From the NCBI GenBank assembly GCA_907165275.2, contig OU015655.1, forward strand, positions 11,916,501 through 11,980,500: a stretch of 64,000 nucleotides of DNA, read 5' to 3'. The notes below the pieces were generated by a model. The model was not told the DNA's origin. It saw only the letters and a program-made list of their open reading frames with translations, and did not search any database. Both the position numbers and the translations under genes were made by a program. Position 1 is the stretch's first letter. Each line of letters starts with the position of its first letter. This DNA is from Zygaena filipendulae. Its lineage: Eukaryota > Arthropoda > Insecta > Lepidoptera > Zygaenidae. Shown here one piece after another: positions 10,107-19,990 of the stretch.

Positions 10107-11398
10107 GGTACGAGCTAGCCGCAGGTCTCTAGACCCCTCCCAGCATACGAGCCTGACAAGGGATAAGATATTATAAGTATTGGGCAAACTAAAACAATTA
10201 TTTACATATTAAGTCCGTGTCAAATCAATTTGACAGATTTTTTTATTGTTAATAGAACAGCCGTTGATCACAGCTCATTTGATGTGAAATGATGGTGTGG
10301 TCGAAGATTATAAACACACCTAGCCTGGTGGGAACTGGCTGGCAGTCGTTGAATCTTATTGCAATATTAATGAAATTCAAATTCTAATAATTTTATTTAA
10401 AGTTGGCCGATATATCCGGCTCTTTTTAATGTCAAAAAAATTTTAATATTAGATACTATAACCTGTACTTTTAATATATTTTTTACATCACTCATCGCTC
10501 ATAAAACTTCTGCCCTCACAGCTAAGGTCACAGCTCCTAACGCTATGGCTGGAAAAAAGAAGCTGTGCAACAAACTCCTCAGCAGCACACTGTCTGTTAA
10601 CTTATGGAAAAAAATATAGGTACAATACTGTTTTATTCCGATTAATATCTGAAGAAAAAAAAATGTGTTTAAAACCACACGGCAGAAGTGTTTATATTTT
10701 ACTTGTATTGTATCTAACTCTCTCGCAGGCAAAATCCTAGAAATTTTTTTAATTGGCTCTATGGACTTAGTTTCTTTTGCTTCTCCCAAAACAGTTTTTT
10801 TTAACGTGTGTTGTGTGACAGTTCATAAATATTAACGTCACTTGCTTTGACGTATCTAACTTAATGCCTTCTATCTCATTCTATCACAGGCTAAATCCTA
10901 TTTATGTTTGTCTCTTTTTAGTATTACTTACGTCTCATCGAATAATAAAATCACAACGACGCTAAAAAAGTTGTCACTTCAAAAATGACACAACTGTTAC
11001 AAATCAGGATAAAAGGTCAGTTTTACTACTGACAAAAATATATATTATTTGACAAACAAAAAAGTATATTTGATGCTGACTGTATTTCTTTAGGTCGATG
11101 TTACAACGATAGTTCTTATATAAATAAAACTTCATAGGCTTACTCATTAACACTCCTAATTAATCCGCTTGAATGAACTCACAATTAAATCATATCAAAT
11201 GAACGACATAACAAGCACTCATTGAAAGCGAGTTAATAAGTTTAGAAATCACTGGTCTTTTAAGCTTGAGATCTTATACAACCAGTAATATAGTGTGTAA
11301 GTACTTACCTACTGACTATACACTATACAGGCGCATTAATTATAGGCGGGAACTATGGATTAGAACCGTTTTTTATTTTGATTTTTAGAAAGTATAAA
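10107..11398. other. Non-coding stretch with one unassigned reading frame
   Basis: A 96-codon frame lies on the minus strand at 10,499-10,789, but I recognise no family in it. Its hydrophobic C-terminal half is no better than the shorter plus-strand frame through the same bases. Repeated phrases (GTATCTAACTCTCTCGCAGGC at 10,708 and GTATCTAACTTAATGCC at 10,852) hint at a decayed repeat. No gene is called. Confidence 0.3.
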
Positions 11399-11515
11399 AG
11401 ACATAGACATAGACATAGCCATAGACAAATCTTTATTCGGCATCACAAAAAATAAAAAAAAATATATATGACAAAATATGACATTCAAAGAACATTCGCC
11501 TTAAAATTACAAATA
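11399..11515 (-). mobile_element. LINE 3' tail with (ACATAG)n
   Basis: An ACATAGACATAGACATAG run is followed by CAAATCTTTATTCGGCATC. Inverted, this reads as a non-LTR 3' end (GAATAAAGATTTG) followed by a short tandem repeat tail. Similar tails occur at 34,851, 41,786, 43,281 and 49,722. Confidence 0.5.
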
Positions 11516-12269
11516 CAACAACAATGTATAAAACTTAGAGTTTTTTGACGGGAATCAAAGATGGCGGTTTGGTCATTCATTTTCATGTCGATAAAAAGTG
11601 GTTAACATTGGATTTTGTTGTGTTATATGGTGCTGTATTGGACAATAATTTTCACAGTGACGGTTATTTATGTGCTCAGGAAGATATATGACATTTCGAG
11701 CTGATTTCTTCGGTTGCCTCCAAGAGCTCCGAGAAAGTTCTTGCAAGCTATAGTACCGTGGCTTGCAATTTCAAACTGTACAACGAAGCATTTTATTGGA
11801 AAATACATTGATCTAATTAATTTTACTTGAAACTGGCTAAATGCAGTAGGTAGGTATATGCGAAAGTCCATAAAAAGAAGAAAGAATGAAAGAAAACTTA
11901 AGTGTTATGGTAAGGTTACAGTTATTACTTTGGAACCTCAGAACAATAAGTTATTCTTCTGAGTTTGGAACTTAATGAGTGACGTCAATGCGTCATGGCA
12001 TCCATTGTCATTACGATGATCGTGTGTGATGGTCGAAATTTAAATAAATACCTATGGAAGAAATAAAACGAATTTATTTAGAGACTAGCTTTAGCCCTTG
12101 GCTTCGTTGGCGTTTGCCTAAATTAATTTTTCAATCAATTTTCTACTGCTAGGAAACAGCAGTTTTATTTCCTTTTCCGTATCCTTGAAACCGTGTTTGA
12201 GAAATTTCATTATAATCGGTTGAGTAGTCAATTGTGTCTCTTCACAACACAATTACAGTTAATTTATTT
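11516..12269. other. Non-coding stretch
   Basis: No gene. It contains the hairpin relative at 11,938-11,962 and a decayed repeat beginning CTAGCTTTAGCCC at about 12,088. Confidence 0.4.
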
Positions 12270-12441
12270 TTACCCGCGATAATTTCGGAGTTCCCGCGGG
12301 AATTCTGGCATAAAAGTACTGTATGTCCTTCTCTGTACAACGTGTATGCAATCATTTCATGATTACTGGTTTAGTAGTTAAGGTATGAAAGGGTAACAAA
12401 CATAGAGATAAACTCTCGTTCGCATTCATAATAGTAAGGAT
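12270..12441 (-). mobile_element. Helitron-like element, truncated at hairpin side
   Basis: ACCCGCGATAATTTCGGAG and CCCGCGGGAATTCTGG start the copy, and CATTCATAATAGTAAGGA ends it. The CTAG end is missing. Confidence 0.65.
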
Positions 12442-12641
12442 TAAAAAAACATTTTTTTTATTAATAACAATAATTATGAGAAGGAAACCACACAGGTTGC
12501 TGTGTGGTGCGTCCCCATGACCAAAACGGTCGGTCTCATATACCATTAAGAACATAATATATGACATTATACGTAGGTTTAACAAAGTAAAATAGATCAT
12601 GATTATAAAGAAAGCAATCACATAATTTTAAACAAAATACT

Positions 12642-12784
12642 AGCTGTGCCCCGCGGTTTCACCCGCGTAAGTTCGGAATTACCGCATCAACTCCAAACTA
12701 GCCTAATTTACTTTTTGAACCTTCCCTGAACTTCCGTAAATATTTCAAGATCCAAATAATTATTAGCCAAATCGGTCCAGCCAA
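12642..12784 (-). mobile_element. Helitron-like element, second subfamily
   Basis: CTAGCTGTGCCCCGCGG and TTTCACCCGCG mark the 3' end. The internal part differs from the common type (AACTAGCCTAATTTACTT, AATCGGTCCAGCC). It leads directly into the stem-loop at 12,785. Confidence 0.65.
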
Positions 12785-12854
12785 ATGAATTGCTGTTCGT
12801 TTGTCTCGCTAAAACTGGAGACAGTTTTAGAGATACAAATGAACAGCAATTCAT
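12785..12854. repeat. 33-bp imperfect stem-loop, pre-miRNA-like size
   Basis: ATGAATTGCTGTTCGTTTG on the left and its near complement CAAATGAACAGCAATTCAT on the right enclose a tiny loop near CTGGAGACAG. The arms are about 33 nt with roughly three mismatches. It may be part of the neighbouring Helitron-like element. Expression cannot be judged from sequence. Confidence 0.7.
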
Positions 12855-13674
12855 TTTTATATATACATATACCTATAGGTACATTAAGCTTGTTTCAAAT
12901 AGTTTCCATTAATGTTGGTACACATTCATAAATATTCATGACTGTTAATTTTCACCTATCATTAAATGAATATACCTAGCTGTTAAATAAAAAAAGTGTA
13001 AAATCATTAAGTTAAGTGAAAACCATCACCAAGGTATATGTACCTACGTCATGTTTGAAAGTAACATGTAACTATTTCATTAACATAAAGTTATGGCGAT
13101 GCACAAATTAAAAAAATTACACACTAAACAAGGTGGAAATATGCCAAAACCAGTATCGTACTCGTATAGTTAAATCGTAGATGTAAGACGCATACAAAAT
13201 TGTAAATAACGAACTTTAGATATTTAGAAATCTATGTATATAATTGGTTGTGTTTTAGTGTAACTAATAAATGGATACACGCTTTCAATTCTCAATTTTA
13301 TTCAAACGTTTTGATATTTATGTACTTTGTTAAAAAGTAGTTTAAGTGTTAAAGATCCAAACTACTTTTTAAAATTGAAATACTAAAAATATTTTAGTAT
13401 TTTAGTGTTAAAAAGTAGTTCGATCGGATGTTAAGATTCCACCACATACTTATCATGTGCAGAAATAAATAGCATAAAATGTCTGCATACACTGTGGAAC
13501 GCAAAAAGAAAAGTGTAGGCATACTCGATCACCATCTGGAGGAGCTGGAACCGGTCATTGGATGGTCACGCAGGATCTTCCAAGGATTTCTTCATAGCCC
13601 GACAAGGACAAGGACGTTCCTTGGGAGTAGACCGTTGTCGGCTGCTATTTGAGTGACATTGACAACACCGGGGA
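12855..13674. other. Non-coding stretch
   Basis: AT-rich to about 13,490. Near 13,310-13,420 CAAACTACTTTTTAAAATTG pairs partly with neighbouring AAAAGTAGTT words. A GC-richer part at 13,500-13,660 resembles no protein that I can name. Confidence 0.35.
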
Positions 13675-13760
13675 GCGTTGGTTTAGTGGTTAACGAATCT
13701 GAATACTACGCCAGATGTCGCAAGTTCACAATAATCCTATCAGGCTACCTTAAATTGTTT
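13675..13760 (+). mobile_element. Possible SINE head
   Basis: GTTGGTTTAGTGGTTAACG resembles a tRNA-type A box. A weak B-box-like AAGTTCACAATAATCC lies downstream. It is degraded. Confidence 0.25.
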
Positions 13761-13842
13761 AAGGTTAGGTTGTTTCACGGGTATAGATATAATATTTACA
13801 AAATAATAATTATACATAGGTACATAATATAATAGTAAGTAA

Positions 13843-14078
13843 CACGAACTTCACCCGTGGGTGAAACAGTTCTCCAAGGTTTCACCCTCGTTAATTTTGG
13901 AGTTCGAAAGTAAGTTACTCCGTCTGTTACCAACCGATCGTGAAATTTTGCATTCACGTTATCAGGGGTATCTAAAGATACTAAAAAGAGAAAAAAAAAT
14001 ACCGATCGGTATGAAAATAACAACATACAGCCATATGAGAACCTCCTCCTCTTTTGGAAGTCAGTTAAAAAAGACATA
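13843..14078 (-). mobile_element. Helitron-like fragment joined to a dispersed repeat end
   Basis: Hairpin-type words (TTCACCCGTGGGTGAA, TTTCACCCTCGTTAATTTTG) and TATCAGGGGTATC belong to the Helitron-like family. The right end GAGAACCTCCTCCTC TTTTGGAAGTCAGTTAAAA belongs to the repeat also seen at 3,920 and 56,481. Confidence 0.45.
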
Positions 14079-14255
14079 GGCACCTTATATCCCGGAATGA
14101 AAGCATATGAAACCGAGGGGATAGTGTGATAAGCAAATAAAACATTATTACCTAAATCAACAAAACTTTAACAAAAAGCCTCAGACGAAAAAAAAGTCAA
14201 GACGGAGCGCTGTGAACAAAGAAGTGAAGTCGATAAAACTACGCCTCGGTGTGTA

Positions 14256-15840
14256 CAGTCGCGGAATGAAAAGGTTCGTCAATTTTCAAATTGATTCGTT
14301 CAACGTATCACGAGCACATATTACTTTTTGAAACTATGTTACAGAATAGACTCGAGTCAGAGAAAATAAAGTTTAACTGTTCGTTAGTAAAGTTCAAAAT
14401 TGTTCAGATCAAAGTAGTTTGACTATTTATTTTGTCAACAAGATTATTATGGATAAACTGTAACCTTCTTGTCAGTTCAACCTGACATTATTATTTCTGT
14501 TAATACTATTGTCAATCGGTTAATGTCATAATTGCAAAATATCATAATTTCTCCTAAATAACTATTTTATAATGCCAAGACCTTTAAGTGTTGAAGAAAG
14601 AGCAGCAATTATTGCCGAACATGAAGCTGGCTACAACATCTCAGAGATATCACGTCGTCTAAATGTGACCAGAGATAGTGTGAGATTCTGGATAAGAAGA
14701 CATGGCGAAGAAGGTGCACTAGTCGATCATCGTCACAATAATTCTGGTCGCCGTCCTATTCTTAACGCCGCACAAAAATCAGACATGAGAAGACAATATG
14801 AAGAAAACGGCTTTGTGTCAACGAATCATTTCGCTCAATTATATGATGTTTGTCCAAGAGTGATAAGAAACGCATTACATTCAATTGGGACTATATTATA
14901 GACGACACGCAAAAAAAGTTGCTCAGACAACGGGTGATAAGGAAGCACGGTTAAGATTTGCACAGATTTATTTGAACTTCGATTGGAGTACCACTACATT
15001 CACCGACGAAAAATGTTTTAAGTCGAGCCAACATGGGAGGCTTAATTTATGGAGATATAATAGTACGAGATATACGGAAGACCACATAGTGCCCAATTTC
15101 AGTTCTGGACGCATCTCGGCCAATATATGGGGGTGGATGTCAGCGGATGGAGTAGGCGAGCTCGTTCTTCTTCCTTCAAGGACAAACGCGACACTATCTG
15201 TCTGTTTTAGAAGACAGTATGCTACCAAGTGTCCGTACCGTGTCCACTTGATGAGGTTCCTGAGGTCAGATATGTCCAGGACAATGCTCGTACGCACACT
15301 GCGCGTATTGTGAATGAATGGTTCAACAGGTATAGCGATATAGTGGTGATACCCTGGCCGGCAAGATCTGCAGATTTGAACCCGATAGAAAACTAATGGG
15401 GTTTAATGGCACAGCGATGGGAAAATAGAAATGAAAGGACCAAAGAGGATTTAGAAAACCACTAGAATTATTTGGGAAGGCACTAGAGGCACGGATCTAT
15501 GCTCTCGTCTAGTGGGTTCCATGAGAAATAGGCTACAAAGTGTGATTGAAGCTAATAAAAATAAATGTCATTAAACTTATTCGTAGTTTTCATTAACTTT
15601 TGCTTGTTATTCATAGTTGTCATTTTATTGTTGTTTTAATGAGGTTTTATTACATTTTGTAACATTGCATTGACGAGATAGAAAAAAACAAGCAAAACCT
15701 GATTCGATAGCAAACGTCATGTTTATTTAAATGTTAGCAGCACTGTTTCTTGCACTGAAATGTTGGCATAGTGGTCTCTTGCAGTACTAGTGCAAACGAA
15801 TATCGACTTTAAGGTGACGAACCTTTTCATTCCGCGACTG
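14256..15840 (+). mobile_element. Tc1/mariner element with intact TIRs
   Basis: The ends CAGTCGCGGAATGAAAAGG and CCTTTTCATTCCGCGACTG are perfect inverted repeats that extend to about 28 bp. Both are flanked by TA (14,254-14,255 and 15,841-15,842), the Tc1/mariner target duplication. The element is 1,585 bp and carries one broken transposase. It sits within a THAP-type element, so it is the younger insertion. Confidence 0.9.
14572..15570 (+). pseudogene. Tc1/mariner transposase, frameshifted
   Basis: The product would cut and rejoin the element ends. The N-terminal 109 codons (14,572-14,901) carry a helix-turn-helix region (MPRPLSVEERAAIIAEH, ISEISRRLNVTRDSVRFW). A frameshift near 14,885 moves to a frame containing the first catalytic Asp in FTDEKCF (about 15,000). 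A second frameshift between 15,200 and 15,250 leads to VQDNARTHTA (second Asp) and SADLNPIEN (catalytic Glu). A stop directly follows IEN, and two more follow within about 30 codons. I count 35 residues between the second Asp and the Glu, against 34 in classical Tc1. The start is chosen at the first Met before the HTH. It is non-functional as written. Confidence 0.85.
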
Positions 15841-15955
15841 TACATGCACAGTTACACGCACACACATGTAACGAAACTACGCCTTACCTTGTCAGTCGAG
15901 CTATTCCGACGCGCGGAGTGTCACGCTGCAATAATTCCTATTTTTTAAAGAAAAA

Positions 15956-16051
15956 ATGCCGAATTGTGTAGTGAGAGGGTGTAAAAAACAATCTTCGAAA
16001 AATAAAAAGCAGGATAGAACCACATTTTTAATAAAATATCAATTTTATTAA
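15956..16051 (+). pseudogene. THAP zinc-finger N-terminus, truncated
   Basis: A 31-codon frame starts MPNCVVRGCKKQSSKNKKQD, matching the start of THAP domains (Met-Pro-x-Cys-x-Val-x-Gly-Cys), the DNA-binding C2CH zinc finger of P-like transposases and their domesticated relatives. A stop follows before the second zinc pair (Cys-x2-His), so this is a fragment. It lies inside the 50-bp TIRs of the enclosing element, just right of the Tc1 insertion. Alternatively an intron could follow the N-terminal piece, but no matching downstream exon is visible before the right TIR. Confidence 0.6.
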
Positions 16052-16500
16052 TTTATGACAACTTGGAACACAAAACCTCCACCACTTTCATAAGTGTTAC
16101 TACTATTGAGCGTCACAATAGTCCCCGTTTTTTGGGTAAGTTAATGTGACCTGGAACGTAATGTAACACGTTCATTTACCTATTTCGATTTTAACTTTTA
16201 ATATTCATAAAATTAATGTAAGTGTAAATAGGCATTAATTTTTATTTTCCATATTTTATCATAATTTTGAAACCTATATTTTTAAGGTTCTCGAATATAC
16301 AACCGAGGTATACAACTTAAAAAAATACTAACTTATCTATTTACTTATCCATTCATCTTTCTAGAACTTAACAATTTTGGGTAATAAGTTTTCACTGCAC
16401 GGCAACACTCACTAAATGCCCACATGTATACGAAACCGGCTTCACTTTTTTGTTGGCAGCGTTCCGTCTTGAGTTTTTATTTCGTCTGAGCAAAAAGCAC

Positions 16501-16689
16501 TATACACAGGTGAATGACATTTGGCGACATTACTATGGAAAAGGGCGTTACCCTTAAGGTATGCGTCGGCGCGTATTTTTCATGCGTGCTCAGTTTTCAT
16601 GCATAAATTAATTTTATTGGTTAAATAAGTTGTATCTTTTAAATATTTGGGCTGAGAATGTAATTAATAGTGTTAGTAATGTTAATTTA
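16501..16689. other. Non-coding stretch
   Basis: Nothing recognised. Confidence 0.4.
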
Positions 16690-16872
16690 TAGTTGTCCCC
16701 CCCGCGATTTCATCCGCGGTAATTTCTGAGTTCCCGCGAGAATTCCGGGATAAAAACTATCCTATCTTTTAAGTTGGACCATATTATAAATGGTCACAAA
16801 ATTTCATCAAAATCTGTTCAGTAGTTTCGGAGTCCATCGCGGACAAACAACATGACACGTAATTTATATAGA
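16690..16872 (-). mobile_element. Helitron-like element, subfamily with GACACGTAATTTATATAGA
   Basis: The plus strand runs from CCCGCGATTTCATCCGCGG to CGTAATTTATATAGA. The internal phrase CTTTTAAGTTGGACCATATT defines this subfamily, also present at 16,875, 34,580 and 60,475. Confidence 0.7.
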
Positions 16873-16874
16873 TT

Positions 16875-17092
16875 ACTATAGCTGTCCCCCGCGATTTCAT
16901 CCGCGGTAATTTCGGAGTTCCCGCGGAGGTTGCGGGAAAAAAGTACTCTATGTCCTTCAGTTCCCGAGGGAATTCCGGGATAAAAACTATCCTATCTTTT
17001 AAGTTGGACCATATTAAAACGGTTGCAAAATTTTATCAAAATCCGTTCAGTAGTTTCGGAGTCCATCGCGCGTGTATTAGATAAGATTATTG
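16875..17092 (-). mobile_element. Helitron-like element, same subfamily, adjacent
   Basis: It begins TATAGCTGTCCCCCGCGATT, contains GAGGTTGCGGGAAAAAAGTA as an extra internal block, and ends GTGTATTAGATAAGATTA. The extra block is shared with 60,475-60,704, so these two are closest relatives. Confidence 0.7.
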
Positions 17093-17498
17093 GTTCCTTT
17101 CTGACTTCAATATATAATGAAAATCTGTTTTAAACTAGTGTAATAATAATTATTAATTTATCAAAAATCGTAACTTAAATTCAACTTTGTGGGGGACTTG
17201 TGCCTGGAAAAGTATAATTACATAAATTATTTATTTATACATACCTATCTAATAATATTTTATACTTATAACCCTGGTTCAACTTTACTTACATACAGAA
17301 AGCGTGGATCGCTCTTGACAGTGTTCCGCTAGGAGTATGATTAAGTATATGTAATAGCAAATCTTCGAGATCATGCCACCACATGCCAGCCCCCCTAGCC
17401 AAAAAGACTAAGAAACTACACAAACTAAAACTGAGTAACTAATCGTCGCTTCGTTACTGGCTACCCTGGTGTTGGGACTACAAGTAATTGGGTATTCT
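17093..17498. other. Non-coding stretch
   Basis: No gene or identified repeat. Confidence 0.4.
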
Positions 17499-17810
17499 CC
17501 GGGGAATGAAAATCAAAATTCTAATTAGTCCGTCAGAAAATAAAAAAATACTTAATAGACTATAATAATATTATTTGCTTTTTCAAATTAATGAAAAAAA
17601 AAACATAGATAAAGCGCATTAAATTTAGGGTGGGGAACTCGTGACGTCAATATTCAGTATAAGCTCCATACAAACTGCACCGGGTTGTGACGTCACGCGA
17701 AATTTCAACTGAATGTATCGCCGTTATTTTTTGATCACGTAAAAAAAGAAAAAATACGTGTCCAATATTTTTTACTAATCTACACGACGGACTAAAAAAA
17801 GATTGTCAAG
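17499..17810 (+). repeat. MITE family B
   Basis: CCGGGGAATGAAAATCAAAA and TTAGTCCGTCAG mark the left side, and ACACGACGGACTAAAAAAAG the right. The centre has GTGACGTCA words at about 17,640 and 17,686. This copy belongs to the variant that starts CCGGGG rather than GGGGATGTTGAC. Confidence 0.7.
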
Positions 17811-17879
17811 TAGACAATTGCTATGTTGTGTGTGTTATGGTAAAAAATGATTTTTTTATTTTTCATTTCATTTTCATTT

Positions 17880-17931
17880 TATGTCACGTGGTCCAATCAA
17901 AATCCAGTTTTGCTAGACCACGTGACATGAT
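17880..17931. repeat. Hairpin with CACGTG arms
   Basis: ATGTCACGTGGTC and GACCACGTGACAT are perfect 13-bp arms. Relatives of the right arm and its flank (CACGTGACATGATTCG, GCGTTAA) occur at 26,120 and 40,805. Confidence 0.65.
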
Positions 17932-17984
17932 GATTCCATCCTTGGATTGCTACGCGTTAACGATTTTATAAAATAAATAGTAAT

Positions 17985-18275
17985 AAAATGATTAAAATAT
18001 AAATTAGGTCGAAAACATGAACTAGTTTCAAAGTTATTCAACATTATATTGGAGGTGACTGTCTACGAAATTTCAAGCGCTACGTCCGCATCCATGTACG
18101 AATTTTTTGCTACGGACGGCGTACGCGCCAAATATTGTAGATGTTATAAATAATTTAGATATGGGCTAGTAAAAATGAAAAGAATATAACCTAAACATGG
18201 CGCCATCGATTCGGAAGTTGATTCTGAGAAAACTACTATCTAATTTTCACTTAATTCATTGACATGTTGTAGATA
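17985..18275 (+). repeat. MITE family C, diverged copy
   Basis: It shares GAGGTGACTGTCTACGAAAT, TTTCAAGCGCTACG, GGCGTACGCGCCAAA and CGATTCGGAAGTTGATTCTG with 21,432-21,800. The TIRs are decayed. Confidence 0.65.
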
Positions 18276-18461
18276 GTAAACTTGTCTAAGAGGGCAGTTC
18301 GCAGTTCGCTGTTGAACTCTGACCCAGTGCTGGTATTTGACGGCGTCGTTACGTAATAGGTATTATGTCAGTTACGTTCCAACGCAAGACTTAGCTTTAG
18401 GAAAGTTTCCATGTGTTTGAACTTTGAATGTATAAGCTCTTGTATTTATTATATCAGGGCC

Positions 18462-18647
18462 CTACTATGACCAACAACTTTCCTTGCCCATAACGCGTGT
18501 CTCAAAAACGCTATTACAAACGTTTTAGATGCCAAAATATTATAAATCATTATTCTGTACGTCATAAGAAATGTTGTTAATGTATTATTTTGGAGTGAAA
18601 CTTCTTTGATTACGAGGGAAAGACAATCTTTGTGGCGCGTTATCGCG
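18462..18647. repeat. MITE family D copy
   Basis: It starts AGGGCCCTACTATGACCAAC and contains CATAACGCGTGTC and GGAGTGAAACTTCTTTGA. Its right terminus is replaced by a Helitron-like fragment. Confidence 0.65.
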
Positions 18648-18750
18648 CCGTGTATGCGAAATTTCGTGACGATCTGTAGAGTCATTAAGGTGTGACGGCA
18701 TAACGAACAAACGTACACACTCACATAGGCATTTTTTATCATTATTGTAA
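18648..18750 (-). mobile_element. Helitron-like fragment
   Basis: The TATGCGAAATTTCGTGACGA and GGTGTGACGGCATAACG words match the 5' half of the family. The join to the family D MITE is abrupt. Confidence 0.5.
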
Positions 18751-19137
18751 GAAAAAACCGTGTTTTTTTTAATGTTGAAAATCTGAAAAGCATGGTTTGG
18801 TTTTTTTTCTTCTATTTTTGAAATTACTCTTAAACCTGTTTAGTAAACTATCTACTTCTAAAACCGGTTCAGCTACCGGTCATTGGCTATTTATTACAAA
18901 TTGTACTTGTACCATAATTTAGAGTGGACGCAAAGCTATATGAGAATACTTTTGTTTATACATTGTGCTGCACTGGTATAAAAAAAAATAATTGAAATAA
19001 AAACTACTGCTAAATTCTGTTCTCTATATAAGGGTACTATCATTGGCTAATAGTGTAATTTTGAAACCTAAAATTATTATATATTCTTGTAGTTGTTGCT
19101 GTCATAAATAAACGAAAATAAAATAAAAAAGATTCCC

Positions 19138-19250
19138 GCAGGAATTCCAGGATAAACCATCCTCGTGAATCACTCTATTTATTGGTGAAAACCGTTCAGT
19201 AGTCTAGTGTTTATCGCGAACAGACAGACAGACAGACGCGGCGCGTGGTG
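19138..19250 (-). mobile_element. Helitron-like fragment
   Basis: CCCGCAGGAATTCCAGGATA, ATTTATTGGTGAAAACCG and TTTATCGCGAACAGACAGAC match the subfamily at 38,633 and 56,915. Confidence 0.5.
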
Positions 19251-19884
19251 GCGGCGATAAACGGATTAACTTATAAAAAGTTTCACTTCGAAAACGATTC
19301 ACACAATCAAAATATTTCCCCAATTACGTAAAACCGTCGTAATTGACACACAAAAACATTGTGAACCAGTAATAGTACGAAACAATGACATAAACAGATA
19401 ATAAATCGTCACCTTGGCGTTGTTTTACTATACGGATCACGTAACAGCAAAGATCGCGCTAAAGGTGCATGCACACCACTAAGTGCATGTTGCAAATGGT
19501 AAGTGTGGAGAAATAGATGTACTGGTAAAGTAGAGGTCAATATACGTTTGTTATAACAAGATTCCCATACATGTTAAGAATCTCAATAGAAATAAATATC
19601 AAGCATATAAAAATGTAAGGCATAGAAAACAATGGAAAACTGCATAATAGTTTATATCTCCTATATTCAAAGTGATCTTGAAAAAATAATATAATCCAAA
19701 TAAAATCTAGTTTCACCGGGTGATTTTCACCCATAAAAATATTTATCACGCTTAAGAATGTTATGAGTGATGAATAGTATTTATTTTTTATATTTTGAAC
19801 AATTAAAAAATTACAATATACCGTTGGTTATTACAGCGCAAGTTTAAACTCTTTTGAGTTATCTCTGATGTTATTTATAAGCAA

Positions 19885-19990
19885 ATAGCTGTTCTCCGTG
19901 GTTTTGGTTGAGCTGTTAAGGTATGAATGCGTAACAAACAAACCAATAAACAAACAAACAAACAAACCTACTTTCGAATTTTAGGATGTA
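19885..19990 (-). mobile_element. Helitron-like element with internal deletion
   Basis: The hairpin side AGCTGTTCTCCGTGG is fused directly to GGTTGAGCTGTTAAGG and GCGTAACAAACAAACC, so the middle is missing. Confidence 0.55.

Larger units (their letters stand above)
14170..16500 (+). mobile_element. THAP-domain DNA transposon remnant with long TIRs
   Basis: Seen directly: TCAGACGAAAAAAAAGTCAA and GACGGAGCGCTG at 14,180-14,213 are matched on the other side by CAGCGTTCCGTC and TTGAGTTTTTATTTCGTCTGA at about 16,455-16,490. The similarity continues inward over an AAGTGAAG word, so the TIRs are about 50-55 bp. Inside, a THAP start lies at 15,956. A complete Tc1-type element interrupts it. THAP domains are known in P-element and Kolobok-type transposases. 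The exact superfamily is not settled because the outermost bases and target duplication are unclear. Confidence 0.6.

Noticed and set aside
10499..10789. 96-codon minus-strand frame as a gene
   Set aside because: No family match, no conserved start or splice context, and the opposite strand is equally open in its 5' part. Kept only as a note.
14968..15297. 109-codon minus-strand frame
   Set aside because: It is antisense to the catalytic part of the Tc1 transposase.
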